Assembly: GCF_001420715.1 (NCBI RefSeq)
Contig: NZ_LJJC01000004.1
Coordinates: forward strand, 3,308,783-3,372,782
Reading direction: 5' to 3'
From: Heyndrickxia shackletonii
GTDB lineage: Bacteria > Bacillota > Bacilli > Bacillales > Bacillaceae_C
Length of the DNA stretch: 64,000 nt
The notes under the pieces are model-generated. The model had not been told where the DNA came from. It did no database searches and was given only the letters and a program-made list of their open reading frames with translations. Within the stretch, counting starts at the first letter, position 1, and each line of letters opens with the position of its first letter. Positions 36,166-45,553 of the stretch are shown one piece after another. Position numbers and translations under genes: made by a program.

Positions 36166-38037
36166 TTATTCCACTACTTTTTTCTTTAATAATCCGACCA
36201 AGATTGCTGTAACGAAAGCTCCGATAATAATTGCTAACGCATACAATAATGGATTTCCATCAACTAACGGAATGACAAAAATTCCTCCATGTGGTGCCCG
36301 CAAGCCGATATGGAAAAGCATTGTTAATCCACCAGCCACTGCAGAGCCAACTACAGCTGAGGGGATGACACGTGCCGGGTCTGCAGCCGCGAATGGGATT
36401 GCCCCTTCCGTAATAAAAGTTGCACCCATTATATAACAGGTAATACCTGCATCTTTTTCACTCTTTGTAAATTTATTTCTAAATATCGTTGTGGCAAGAG
36501 CCATTCCAAGTGGAGGAACCATTCCCCCAGCCATTACCGCTGCGTGTGGAGCATATTGTCCAGCGTCAATCATGGCAATTCCAAATGTAAATGCTGCTTT
36601 ATTAAGCGGTCCTCCCATATCAATCGCCATCATACCTCCAAGTATGATACCCAAAAGCATAAGATTTCCAGTTCCTAAACTATTTAATACATGTGATAAA
36701 TACTGATTAAAAATACTACAAGGCTTGTTAATGACAAAAAACATAATCAAACCAGTGATAAGTATACCAAATAACGGATAAAGCAATACCGGTTTTATTC
36801 CTTCAAGGGATTGTGGTAATTTATTAAACACTTTTTTCAATAAAACTACAACATAACCAGCTAAAAATCCGGCGATTAAACCGCCAAGGAACCCCGCTCC
36901 GCCTTGTGCAGCCATAAATCCGCCTACCATACCCGGTGCAAGTCCTGGTCTATCTGCAATACTCATTGCGATAAAACCAGCTAAAACAGGAATCATTAAT
37001 CCAAAAGCATTTCCGCCGCCGATTGTATTTAAGGCTTCCGCAAACTTATTATAGCTAGGATCATGCGGATCTGCAGAATGGATCCCAAACATAAAGGAGA
37101 TGGCAATTAAAATACCTCCACCAACGACGAATGGCAGCATGTTGGAAACACCATTCATTAAATGTTTATAAAAACCATTTCTGCCTTTTCCCTTTTGTGA
37201 TGACTCGCTTGACTTGTCACCACCTGTACTTCTATAAATAGGAGCATCTTGCTTTACAGCTTGTTCAAGCAGCTCTATAGGTCTGCGAATTCCATCTGCA
37301 ACTGGAACTTCTATGACATGCTTACCGTTAAAACGTTCCATTTCCACCTGTTTATCCGCTGCTACTATAATCGCTGCTGCTTTTTCAATTTCTTCAGATG
37401 TTAAAATATTTTTCGCTCCACCGGAACCGTTTGTTTCTACTTTAAAAGGAATTCCTAATTCTTTTGCTTTTTCCTTTAAAGAATCTGCAGCCATATATGT
37501 GTGAGCAATTCCAGTTGGACAGGCTGTTACAGCTAGGACTAAACCTTTTTCATTTAAAGATACAGTAGATTCTTCTGACTCTTCCTCTTCACTATTATTA
37601 AAAACTTGTAAAATATCTTCTGCAGTTTCAGCAGCCATTAATTGTTCACGAATTTCGCTTCTCATTAATAATGTTGATAGTTTTGATAATGCCTCTAAAT
37701 GAGTGTTATTTGCTCCTTCACTTGCAGCAATCATGAAGAACAAATGGCTGTCTTGTCCATCAAACGACTGATAATCAATCCCTGCTTTTGAACGTCCGAA
37801 AGCAATCGCGGGAATTTTGACCGCTGCAGTTTTCGCATGTGGAATCGCGATTCCTTCTCCAACTCCCGTTGTACTTTGCTCTTCACGTGCAAGGACTGCT
37901 TTTTCATATTCCTCTTTATTGTTTAATTTCTGCGCATCATCTAAAACTGTTACTAATTCATGTATGATTTCATTCTTGGTTGTGGACAAGACATCTAACT
38001 TTATCGTAGCGGATGTTAGTAATTCTGTTATTTTCAT
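36166..38037 (-). CDS. fruA: Fructose-specific PTS permease EIIABC
   Basis: 623 aa, three fused modules. IIA (1-145) has phosphorylated H67 in GIAIPHAKT. IIB (about 165-265) has C173 in VTACPTGIAHTYMAAD. IIC (about 290-620) carries roughly ten membrane helices, including GGFMAAQGGAGFLGGLIAGF. It imports fructose as fructose-1-phosphate, the substrate of fruK just upstream. Last gene of fruR-fruK-fruA. Confidence 0.95.
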   Translation of the reverse strand: MKITELLTSATIKLDVLSTTKNEIIHELVTVLDDAQKLNNKEEYEKAVLAREEQSTTGVGEGIAIPHAKTAAVKIPAIAFGRSKAGIDYQSFDGQDSHLFFMIAASEGANNTHLEALSKLSTLLMRSEIREQLMAAETAEDILQVFNNSEEEESEESTVSLNEKGLVLAVTACPTGIAHTYMAADSLKEKAKELGIPFKVETNGSGGAKNILTSEEIEKAAAIIVAADKQVEMERFNGKHVIEVPVADGIRRPIELLEQAVKQDAPIYRSTGGDKSSESSQKGKGRNGFYKHLMNGVSNMLPFVVGGGILIAISFMFGIHSADPHDPSYNKFAEALNTIGGGNAFGLMIPVLAGFIAMSIADRPGLAPGMVGGFMAAQGGAGFLGGLIAGFLAGYVVVLLKKVFNKLPQSLEGIKPVLLYPLFGILITGLIMFFVINKPCSIFNQYLSHVLNSLGTGNLMLLGIILGGMMAIDMGGPLNKAAFTFGIAMIDAGQYAPHAAVMAGGMVPPLGMALATTIFRNKFTKSEKDAGITCYIMGATFITEGAIPFAAADPARVIPSAVVGSAVAGGLTMLFHIGLRAPHGGIFVIPLVDGNPLLYALAIIIGAFVTAILVGLLKKKVVE

Positions 38038-38048
38038 GCAAGTTCACC

Positions 38049-38966
38049 TCACCCTTCCATTGTCTGCAAGTTTACTTGATCTAATAGATTCATAACCTCT
38101 TCCTTGGAGCAAAGCCCAGACGAAAAGGCAGTTGCACTTCCAGATGCAACACCAATTTTGAAGGACTCTTCTATGGATTTGCCGCTCGAATATGCACTAA
38201 GAAATCCTGCAACTAAGGAGTCACCGGCACCTATCGAGTTTTTCAACTCACCGCTTGGTGCATTTGCCTGAATAGCTAAGTCTTTATTTATAAAAAGTGC
38301 TCCCTGTTCAGCCATCGATACGATGATATTCTCTACGCCTTTTTCCACTAACTTTTTACCATAGGTAAATGCTCCCTGAAGTGTGCGAATTTCAGTTTGA
38401 AATAATTCACCTAACTCGTGATGATTCGGCTTAATGAGAAAAGGCTTTTCCCCTAAGACACTCTCAAGTGCCGTTCCAGAAACATCTGCGACAAAACGAG
38501 CCCCTGAGGCCTTACATTTTTTAATTAAATCCACATAGATTGTCGATGGTAACGAACTCGGAATACTTCCTGAAAAAACAACAATATCTTTCGAAGTAAA
38601 GGTTTGAATCATGGCAAACAATTGCTCCAATTGTTCTTTTGTAATATTAGGACCTGTCCCGTTAATTTCAGTTTCTTCTTCGGACTTTAGCTTAATATTA
38701 ATTCTTGTATCTTGATCTACCTCGACAAAATCCATTGAAATTTGTTCTTTTTTTAAAAATTCTTTTATATAAGCCCCTGTGAAACCTCCGATGAAACCAA
38801 GCGCCTTCGATTCGACTCCTAGTCTTTTTAACACACGGGAAACATTGATTCCCTTACCTCCTGGAACCTTATAGTCATATTTAGTTCGATTTAACCTTCC
38901 AGATTCAAAATGATCAACTTCAACATGATAATCCAAGGAAGGATTTAAGGTGATGGTGTAAATCAT
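38049..38966 (-). CDS. fruK: 1-phosphofructokinase
   Basis: 305 aa PfkB-family kinase. N-terminal TLNPSLDYHVEV and GGKGINVSRVLKRLG; the C-terminal anion hole and catalytic Asp are in NSIGAGDSLVAGFLSAY. It converts fructose-1-P to fructose-1,6-bisphosphate. Its ATG overlaps the fruR stop (ATGA), and fruA follows after 11 bp, so the three are one transcript. Confidence 0.95.
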   Translation of the reverse strand: MIYTITLNPSLDYHVEVDHFESGRLNRTKYDYKVPGGKGINVSRVLKRLGVESKALGFIGGFTGAYIKEFLKKEQISMDFVEVDQDTRINIKLKSEEETEINGTGPNITKEQLEQLFAMIQTFTSKDIVVFSGSIPSSLPSTIYVDLIKKCKASGARFVADVSGTALESVLGEKPFLIKPNHHELGELFQTEIRTLQGAFTYGKKLVEKGVENIIVSMAEQGALFINKDLAIQANAPSGELKNSIGAGDSLVAGFLSAYSSGKSIEESFKIGVASGSATAFSSGLCSKEEVMNLLDQVNLQTMEG

Positions 38967-39718
38967 GATGTCACGACCTTTATGGTAGTTTTTTGTTTAT
39001 ATAATTCATGCATTTCTAAATCTAAATCATCAGTAATAATGCTTGCTTCTGAAAGTGGTGCAATTTCAGAAAAGGCAATTTCTCCAAACTTTGAACGGTC
39101 CGCCAATACAAATGCTTCCCTGGAAAGCTGCAGTGCTTTTTGTTTGATAAATGCTTCTTCTGGATCGGGTGTCGTAAATCCAAAGGAAGAGTGAACTCCA
39201 TTTACTCCTAGAAAGCATTTATCAAATCGATAATTTTCTATCCCTTTTAAAGCTCCCCTGCCAATCATAGCGCCAGTCTTTGGCTTGATAGATCCACCAA
39301 TTAAAAAGGTTTTGATTCCTTTGCTTAGGAGCGGCTGTATATTCGTTAATCCGTTCGTAACAACAACAATATTACTTTCATTAGGTAAGTATGGAATCAT
39401 TTGTAGAGTTGTAGTACCAGCATCTATATAGATACAATCACCCTGCTCCACCAAAGAAGCAGCAAATTTAGCAATATTGTCCTTTGCATGAAGGTTTTTG
39501 GCTGATTTTTCAAGAATATCCGGTTCTTCTAACTTTCCTTGAAGACGCGCTGCCCCTCCGTGTACCCTTTTAAGTGCATTTTTCTTTTCAAGTTCTATTA
39601 GATCTCTTCGAATGGTCGATTCTGAGGTATTGGTCTCCTTCACCAGCTCTTGCAAGCTTACAATATCCTTTTTCTTTAACATTTCAAGTATGATACGGTG
39701 TCTTTCTGCCGTTAACAA
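38963..39718 (-). CDS. fruR: DeoR-family fructose operon repressor
   Basis: 251 aa. N-terminal winged helix (MLTAERHRIILEMLKKKDIVSLQELVKETNTSESTIRRDLIELEKK) and a C-terminal sugar-phosphate isomerase-like sensor domain (DAGTTTLQM, VTNGL, FLGVNGV). It is likely to bind fructose-1-P and autoregulate fruRKA through the phased repeats at 39.8 kb. Confidence 0.92.
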   Translation of the reverse strand: MLTAERHRIILEMLKKKDIVSLQELVKETNTSESTIRRDLIELEKKNALKRVHGGAARLQGKLEEPDILEKSAKNLHAKDNIAKFAASLVEQGDCIYIDAGTTTLQMIPYLPNESNIVVVTNGLTNIQPLLSKGIKTFLIGGSIKPKTGAMIGRGALKGIENYRFDKCFLGVNGVHSSFGFTTPDPEEAFIKQKALQLSREAFVLADRSKFGEIAFSEIAPLSEASIITDDLDLEMHELYKQKTTIKVVTS

Positions 39719-39798
39719 AATGGTTCACCCTCTTATCATTGATAACGCATACATTTTTGATTACCTTTTTTATTCTACATCCATAATCGATAAAAAAC

Positions 39799-39843
39799 AA
39801 TCAAATTTAATCATTTTCAATCAAAAACAATCAAATATAATTA
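39799..39843. promoter_or_regulatory. FruR operator candidate: four AATCA repeats with 10-bp phasing
   Basis: AATCA occurs at 39799, 39809, 39819 and 39829, each exactly 10 bp apart, with a degenerate fifth unit (AATTA) at 39839. It lies about 80 bp upstream of the fruR start. On the minus strand this reads as TGATT repeats, like the TTTGATTG-type direct repeats of DeoR-family operators. Confidence 0.65.
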
Positions 39844-39876
39844 AATAAATATCTATTTTATTATTTGTTGCAAAAC

Positions 39877-39915
39877 AAAAAGAGCAATACTACTTAGTGT
39901 AGCACTGCCCTTTTA
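39877..39915 (-). terminator. Terminator after ppaC
   Basis: AAAGGGCAgTgCTAC and GTAGtATTGCTCTTT pair, followed by TTG and T-rich sequence on the minus strand. Confidence 0.8.
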
Positions 39916-39926
39916 AGTTTTATCTA

Positions 39927-40865
39927 TTAAAGTTGAATCGACTTAAATGCTTCTGTTAATACTGGAACGATTTGCTTTTTGCGGGAAACAACACCTTTTA
40001 ATAAGGCCGTGTTGTTTTGAAGCTCAACATTGTAAGCTTTCTCCACTGCCTTTGCGCCTCGTCCAAGCGCGATAGCTGTGGAATCGTTTGTTAAAATATC
40101 TGTTACAACAAATAAGAATAAATCTAACTGCTTATCTCCAATTACTTTAGATAGCGCACTCTCCACTTCTTCTTGACGGGAGAAAACATCGTTAATATCT
40201 ACGGCATTTACTTGGGCGATTTCGACTTTGTATTCACCCATTTGAAATTCCTTTGCATCCAACGAAATAAGCTGATTAATTGTTTTATCACTTAAATCTG
40301 CCCCTGCTTTTAGCATCGCTAATCCGTAGGTATCTGCATCTACACCTGCGATAGAAGCTAATTCCTTCGCAGCTGCCACATCTTCACTTGTGCAGGTAGG
40401 AGATTTAAATAATAACGAGTCAGAAATGATTGCTGAAAGCATTAAACCAGCAATTTCTTTTCGAATTTGAACTCCATTTTCTTTATATAATTTATTTAGA
40501 ATTGTTGCTGTACAGCCAACTGGCTCAGCACGATAGTATAATGGATCACTTGTTTCAAAGTTTGCAATACGATGATGATCAATAACTTCAAGAACGCGTA
40601 CTTCATTAATGTCATCTGCACTTTGTTGTCGTTCATTATGGTCTACCAAAATAACGTTTTTCACTTCATTTGCAACTTTTTCAACCAAACGAGGTGCCTC
40701 AACCTTAAAATAATCTAAAGCATACTTTGTTTCACCGTTCATTTCTCCAAGTCTTACCGGTTCCACATCCATGCCTAGCTTTGTTTTTAATTCCGCATAT
40801 GCAATTGCAGAACAAATTGTATCCGTGTCAGGATTTTTGTGTCCGAAAATAAGTACCTTTTCCAT
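39927..40865 (-). CDS. ppaC: Manganese-dependent inorganic pyrophosphatase
   Basis: 312 aa DHH-family enzyme. Metal ligands are H9, D13 and D15 in [10 protein letters not shown]75 in ILVDHNE, and the DHH of [11 protein letters not shown]. The C-terminal DHHA2 domain ends with [10 protein letters not shown] and the SRKKQ substrate motif. It hydrolyses PPi to drive biosynthesis. ATG behind GAAGGAGAAG. Own terminator. Confidence 0.96.
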   Translation of the reverse strand: MEKVLIFGHKNPDTDTICSAIAYAELKTKLGMDVEPVRLGEMNGETKYALDYFKVEAPRLVEKVANEVKNVILVDHNERQQSADDINEVRVLEVIDHHRIANFETSDPLYYRAEPVGCTATILNKLYKENGVQIRKEIAGLMLSAIISDSLLFKSPTCTSEDVAAAKELASIAGVDADTYGLAMLKAGADLSDKTINQLISLDAKEFQMGEYKVEIAQVNAVDINDVFSRQEEVESALSKVIGDKQLDLFLFVVTDILTNDSTAIALGRGAKAVEKAYNVELQNNTALLKGVVSRKKQIVPVLTEAFKSIQL

Positions 40866-40898
40866 TGCTCTTCTCCTTCAATTTATATGTAGATTCAA

Positions 40899-40932
40899 TA
40901 ATAACGCCCACATACTTCGTGTGGACGTTATT
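40899..40932. terminator. Terminator after yitT-type gene
   Basis: AATAACGcCCACA/TGTGGaCGTTATT hairpin just upstream of ppaC and downstream of the YitT gene, with T-rich sequence beyond. Confidence 0.7.
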
Positions 40933-40985
40933 TATAGTTCCTATTTTATCATATACTATATCTATTTTACTAAAATGTTCTAAAA

Positions 40986-41795
40986 TTATCCTCTGTGAAA
41001 CAATCCCATAACCTCAGTTGTTTCTGTTATATTTACAAATGCATCTCGGTCTGTTTCATTAATCAATTTTTTAACATCCGTTAATTGGTACCGTGTAATA
41101 ACGGTCATTAGAATTTTACGGTCTTCCCCTGAATATGCACCTTCACCATTCATAATCGTTACACCACGATATAAATTTGCTAAGAGCTTTTCTTTCATTT
41201 CCTCGCCTTTTTTCGTCACAATTGTTAAAGTTAATTTAATATGATTTGTATGAATCGTATCAATTACCTTACCAGTAGCATAAATTGCCACCAACGTATT
41301 AAGGGCAGCATCCCATGTAAAAATAAATCCTGAAATTAAAACAATAATTCCATTCATTGCCGAAATAAGTGCCCCTAGTGGAAAGTCCTTTTTCTTTGTT
41401 AGCAGCATTGCAATGATGTCGAATCCACCGGAAGAACCTGAAGACCTGAAAATAATTCCAATTCCTACACCAGTTAATACCCCGCCTGTTAAGGAAGCCA
41501 ATAACGGCTCCGTTGTTATTTGTACAACAGGGATTACATATAACCCTACTGATAGGACAACTACGGATAAAATAGTATAAAAAATAAATCGTTTTCCAAG
41601 TTTTATAAATCCTAAAACTAAAAGCGGAAAATTTAAAAGAAAATTGAAAATCCCCGTATTAATCGGTGTGATAAACCCAAGCATAATCGCAATTCCACTC
41701 AAACCGCTGCTTAAAATATGATGTGGAATGAGAAAAAAATTATAGGCAACAGCTACGATTAATGACCCAATAATAATGGTAAAAATATTGCGCAT
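40986..41795 (-). CDS. YitT-family membrane protein (DUF2179)
   Basis: 269 aa. Five or six N-terminal membrane helices (HHILSSGLSGIAIMLGFITPINTGIFNFLLNFPLL, GGVLTGVGIGIIFRSSGSSGGFDIIAMLL). The cytosolic C-terminal DUF2179 domain starts at about residue 190 (KEKLLANLYRGVTIMNGEGAYSGEDRKILMTVITRYQL). B. subtilis has several paralogues; the function is unclear. GGGSSGG-type loops are conserved in the family. ATG behind AGAGGGG. Confidence 0.88.
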   Translation of the reverse strand: MRNIFTIIIGSLIVAVAYNFFLIPHHILSSGLSGIAIMLGFITPINTGIFNFLLNFPLLVLGFIKLGKRFIFYTILSVVVLSVGLYVIPVVQITTEPLLASLTGGVLTGVGIGIIFRSSGSSGGFDIIAMLLTKKKDFPLGALISAMNGIIVLISGFIFTWDAALNTLVAIYATGKVIDTIHTNHIKLTLTIVTKKGEEMKEKLLANLYRGVTIMNGEGAYSGEDRKILMTVITRYQLTDVKKLINETDRDAFVNITETTEVMGLFHRG

Positions 41796-41959
41796 TATTA
41801 TTCCCCTCTTATTCTGTAAAAATGCTTTAATTTATTATAGTAGAGAAATAAATAATGTTTAAGATAATAGTTTTTTCAGAATGTTGAACCCGATTTCTTC
41901 ATTTAAAGTGGCATATTATGTTATAGACAAGCATAAAAAAAGATAAGAGGTGATTAACA

Positions 41960-42271
41960 TTGAATGCAATATTAAAATCCAAGAAAACCGCATTTTTTAT
42001 TATTCTTTTTTGCTTAATTTTAGTTGCCTATTTAAATACAATTTCTAATCGTGATCTTGACCAAATCACAATGGATATCCCAGCAATTTCTGATACAAAA
42101 ACTTCTAGTATCACTTCCCCAACATTAGAGGAAAGATTGGTAGGCACAGAAGAAGTAGATGGGTATACAGTCGAAACCTATCAGGAATTTGAAGTTTATA
42201 AGGATAAAGAAGGCAATATTCAAAAGGTTGTACCAACATCGAATTTTAATTACATACGGTATTACAAATGA
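41960..42271 (+). CDS. Membrane-anchored small protein, unknown function
   Basis: 103 aa. Basic start (MNAILKSKK), one hydrophobic helix (TAFFIILFCLILVAYLNTI), then a polar extracytoplasmic domain ending FNYIRYYK. The start is a TTG at 41960 behind AAGAGGTGA. No lipobox and no recognised domain. Transcribed alone, with a terminator right after it. Confidence 0.65.
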   Translation: MNAILKSKKTAFFIILFCLILVAYLNTISNRDLDQITMDIPAISDTKTSSITSPTLEERLVGTEEVDGYTVETYQEFEVYKDKEGNIQKVVPTSNFNYIRYYK

Positions 42272-42281
42272 AAAGATTACT

Positions 42282-42307
42282 AAACCCATTGTTGCACAAT
42301 GGGTTTT
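42282..42307 (+). terminator. Terminator after the 103-aa gene
   Basis: AAACCCATTGT/ACAATGGGTTT, 11-bp stem and 3-base loop, followed by TCCCTTT. Confidence 0.85.
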
Positions 42308-42385
42308 CCCTTTGCTATCGTAAATTCTCTTTGATGAAAACAAGTAATGGAAAATTGGTAGATTCTTGTTATACTATACATATTA

Positions 42386-42512
42386 AGAACTGCGCAAGCG
42401 GCTTGCTCATCGGCGTATGGATACGTGAAATTTGAAACGAATTTTACCTGATGCCCTTACCCACAGGGAGGAGAGAGGGAAATCCGCTTACTGATAGCTG
42501 TTTACGCTAGCC
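42386..42512 (+). repeat. Short copy (G) of the dispersed repeat
   Basis: GAACTGCGCAAGCGGCTTGCTCATCGGCGTATGGAT at the 5' end, GTGAAATTTGAAACG and AATTTTACCTGATGCCC in the middle, GGGAGGAGAGAGGGAAATCCGCTTACTGATAGC, then ACGCTAGCC. Same length and layout as the copy at 24.5 kb. It lies directly upstream of the AI-2E-family gene. Confidence 0.8.
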
Positions 42513-42587
42513 AAAGACTTAACTTATTTAAATAATTTTTGAGATAGAAAACTTATACTTTCTTATCTCTTAAGAAGGGGAAGTTGC

Positions 42588-43670
42588 ATGGGTGAGATAG
42601 TGTGGTCTTTTATCAAAAGACATTATAAAACGATAATTGATATCGTGATATTAATTGCAGTGATTTGGCTTTCTTTTAAATTTGCCAATTGGATATTCGG
42701 AATTGCGACTCCAATCGTGTTTGGAGCCATTATTTATATGCTTATCAAACCAATGGTGAAATTACTTGTTGCCATAAAAATAAAGCGAGGCGCCGCAATA
42801 GCCATTTCGCTAGTCATATATTTAATCGCTGCACTTGCTGTCATTTTTTTCGGAGGAATGATTGCAGTCAATCAGGTTCATAATTTAATAGCGAAAATGC
42901 CTCATTATATTGACACATTAAAAAGTAATTTTGGAGTAGAATTTCACCATCTTCGGCGTCAATATACCGACCTTCCATATGGAATACCAGAAAAGGTCAA
43001 TGAAAAAATTGGTTCCATAGGACAGAAATTTATGGTTTATTTTTCCAAATTTTTATGGACCCTTGTTGGAACAGTCAATACAAGCATAGTATTTATCGGG
43101 AATTTGCTTCTTGGGATTATTTTAGCTTACTTCTTAGGAAAAGACGCTGAAAAAGTAAGAGCGAAATTCAATGAAATAGCACCTAACTGGATGAAAGAGG
43201 GCTGGGATTTTTTACGGATTAATGTTATAAGCGGGATTACTAAATATATAACAGCTCAATTAAAATTAATGACGATTACGTTCGTGATTATCTTTATCTC
43301 ATTGCTAATATTCCGTGTTAACAATGCATTTATTATCTCGATATTGTCTGCGGTATTTGATATACTTCCACTTTTAGGTGTTGCCACTATATTTGTTCCG
43401 TGGATCATTTATTTGTTTATAGTCGGAAACACAGCATTAGCAATTAAACTGCTAATTGTATACGGTATTGTATTCCTTGTAAGACAGTTATTGGAGCCAA
43501 AGATTGTCGGAGAGTCATTAGGGGTTTCAGCCTTTATTATGCTTTCATTAATGGTAATCTTTCTCGGTTTATTTGGATTTTGGGGAATGCTCTTAACGCC
43601 AATCCTAACAATCTTATTAAAAGAACTATACAGTCAAGGTTATTTTAAAAGATGGATTCGAATGGAATGA
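42588..43670 (+). CDS. AI-2E-family permease (YueF/YtvI-type)
   Basis: 360 aa with about eight membrane helices, including VIYLIAALAVIFFGGMIAVNQVHNLIAKMP, LLGIILAYFLGKDAEKV and ILSAVFDILPLLGVATIFVPW (the conserved PxxG region), ending in FLGLFGFWGMLLTPILTILLKE. The family includes TqsA and Na+/H+ antiporter-like members, so AI-2 export is not implied. ATG at 42588 behind AAGGGGAA. Flanked by a dispersed repeat upstream and a terminator downstream. Confidence 0.85.
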   Translation: MGEIVWSFIKRHYKTIIDIVILIAVIWLSFKFANWIFGIATPIVFGAIIYMLIKPMVKLLVAIKIKRGAAIAISLVIYLIAALAVIFFGGMIAVNQVHNLIAKMPHYIDTLKSNFGVEFHHLRRQYTDLPYGIPEKVNEKIGSIGQKFMVYFSKFLWTLVGTVNTSIVFIGNLLLGIILAYFLGKDAEKVRAKFNEIAPNWMKEGWDFLRINVISGITKYITAQLKLMTITFVIIFISLLIFRVNNAFIISILSAVFDILPLLGVATIFVPWIIYLFIVGNTALAIKLLIVYGIVFLVRQLLEPKIVGESLGVSAFIMLSLMVIFLGLFGFWGMLLTPILTILLKELYSQGYFKRWIRME

Positions 43671-43675
43671 TAAAT

Positions 43676-43703
43676 AAAAAAGACTCGGGCTCGAGTCTTT
43701 TTT
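43676..43703. terminator. Bidirectional terminator
   Basis: AAAAAAGACTCG/CGAGTCTTTTTT stem between convergent genes. Confidence 0.85.
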
Positions 43704-43986
43704 AGTCTACCCATTCTAATTTCTTTACAAGTTGCCATCGAAATAGAGCTGCCAGTAACACAGCATATGAATCATCCCGGACAATAATTTGAACCTGGTT
43801 ATCTTCAAAGGTATAAAACAAAACATCTGTATATACCTTATCCCTTTCAAAGAAATTGCGAACTTCATGAAGTCTTTTAAATGTCTCATCATTTTTTGGT
43901 TTAAACATAATTTCTATTCCATCTTCTCGTTTCGTTTCATTTATGATCACAACATTTTCATTCATTTCATATTTGATTTTCCCCAT
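43702..43986 (-). CDS. Hypothetical cytosolic protein
   Basis: 94 aa, soluble, alternating strands and helices (KYEMNENVVIINETKREDGIEIMFKP, TFKRLHEVRNFFERDKVYTDVLFYTFEDNQVQIIVRDD). GAGGAGG lies seven bases before the ATG. It starts 15 bp after the end of the permease gene at 44002, so it may share that transcript. I recognise no family. Confidence 0.7.
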   Translation of the reverse strand: MGKIKYEMNENVVIINETKREDGIEIMFKPKNDETFKRLHEVRNFFERDKVYTDVLFYTFEDNQVQIIVRDDSYAVLLAALFRWQLVKKLEWVD

Positions 43987-44001
43987 TTCTTTCCCTCCTC
44001 T

Positions 44002-45282
44002 TTATAATAAGTATCTCAGATAGATGTACGCCATCGAAATCAATATTGAAATCAACATAAGCGGAAATCCGATTAATAAATATTTTACGAAAGTAATCTT
44101 ATATCCTTCTTTTCCAGCTAGCCCTGCCACAACTAAATTAGCGCTTGCTCCAATTAACGTCCCATTTCCTCCAAGACAGGCTCCAAGTGATAAAGACCAC
44201 CACAAAGGCTCCAGATCATGAATCCCTAAATGTCCCATTTGCTGAATTAACGGAATCATCGTTGCCACAAATGGGATATTATCAATAAAAGCGGAGGCTA
44301 CAGCACTAAGCCAAAGAATTAAAAAAGAACTTGATGTAACATGGCCTCCCGTTAACTCGATTGCATAGGACGCAATTTTTGCAATTACCCCAGTTTCTAC
44401 TAATCCTGAAACGAGAACAAATAAACCCACAAAGAAGAAAATAGTTGTCCATTCCACTTTTCCAAGGGCACTTTCTAAATAACTCTCACCGGATAAGAGC
44501 AATAGGATAAATGCGCCCGCTAATGCAACGGTTGCGGTATCTACTTTTATAAATTCATGTAAAAAGAAGCCAAGAATCGTTAATCCCATGATGGTAAGAG
44601 ATTTAATCATAAGCTTTTTATCTGTAATCTCATCCTTTTCATTCAGGCTCATGATTCTTTTTCGAATTTCGTTAGATGTTTTAAAGTCTTTTCTATAAAT
44701 CATCATTAGTAAAAGAATGGTTACTACCATAATAATTAGAATAATCGGAGTTAAATTTGTAATAAATTTCATGAACGTTAAGGAAGGGACAGCACTCCCA
44801 ATCATTATATTTGGCGGATCTCCAATCATCGTTGCGGTCCCGCCAATATTGGACATCAATATTTCCGAAATAAGAAACGGAATCGGTGATATGTTTAATT
44901 GGCGCGTGATACTAAAGGTGACAGGCACCATCAGCAAAACTGTTGTGACATTGTCCAAAAAAGCAGATCCAATACCAGTAATAAGAGATAGAACAAGTAA
45001 TATCGCGATTGGTCTTCCTTTTACTTTTTTTGCAGACCATATTGCAACATACTTAAATACACCCGTTTCACCAGTAATCGAAACCATGATCATCATACCG
45101 ATCAGTAGTCCTAAAGTATTAAAATCAATATGATGAATGGCGGTTTCCTGCGTTACAATTCCAAAAATAATCATTAGGGAACCGCCAATCATTGCGATAA
45201 TCGTTCGATGAATTTTTTCTGAAATAATAAGTCCGTAAGTCAGTAAAAAAATGGCAATTGCTATTATCGCTTCATTTGTCAA
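44002..45282 (-). CDS. ArsB/NhaD-type ion transporter family protein
   Basis: 426 aa with eleven or so membrane helices. The ion transporter superfamily motif GSAFLDNVTTVLLMVPVTFSI and its repeat SAVASAFIDNIPFVATMIPL are both present, with NIGGTATMIGDPPNIMIG and GGNGTLIGASANLVVAGLA forming the substrate-binding re-entrant loops. It could move arsenite, Na+ or dicarboxylate-like anions; no ars genes are nearby, so the substrate is open. Confidence 0.85.
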   Translation of the reverse strand: MTNEAIIAIAIFLLTYGLIISEKIHRTIIAMIGGSLMIIFGIVTQETAIHHIDFNTLGLLIGMMIMVSITGETGVFKYVAIWSAKKVKGRPIAILLVLSLITGIGSAFLDNVTTVLLMVPVTFSITRQLNISPIPFLISEILMSNIGGTATMIGDPPNIMIGSAVPSLTFMKFITNLTPIILIIMVVTILLLMMIYRKDFKTSNEIRKRIMSLNEKDEITDKKLMIKSLTIMGLTILGFFLHEFIKVDTATVALAGAFILLLLSGESYLESALGKVEWTTIFFFVGLFVLVSGLVETGVIAKIASYAIELTGGHVTSSSFLILWLSAVASAFIDNIPFVATMIPLIQQMGHLGIHDLEPLWWSLSLGACLGGNGTLIGASANLVVAGLAGKEGYKITFVKYLLIGFPLMLISILISMAYIYLRYLL

Positions 45283-45360
45283 GCATGATCATCCCTTTTA
45301 TGCTATTTATGTATTCTATATATTATTTCCAATAGATATTGAAAATAATGGAAGTACATA

Positions 45361-45401
45361 AAAAAAGGAAGCCTGTTTTGACAGACTCCACCTTTTTTAT
45401 A
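45361..45401 (-). terminator. Imperfect hairpin downstream of a divergent intergenic region
   Basis: AAAAAAGGAAGcCTGT.../...ACAGaCTCCaCCTTTTTT imperfect stem. It lies upstream of the ArsB/NhaD gene, so it may be a relic or end an unseen small transcript. Confidence 0.35.
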
Positions 45402-45553
45402 ACCAAAATATTATTTTATATGAATATATTAACAAATAAAAATACTCGATACAACCGTTAACCTTTTTAAGTCGTTCTCTTGTAAAATTGCAGTTTTATA
45501 TATAAATTAATCATAGATATTAAAATGCATATTAATTAAGGAGTTTGAAAAAG

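Noticed and set aside
42588-43670. Autoinducer-2 exporter
   Set aside because: The family name is historical; sequence supports only AI-2E-superfamily permease, so no quorum-sensing role is claimed.
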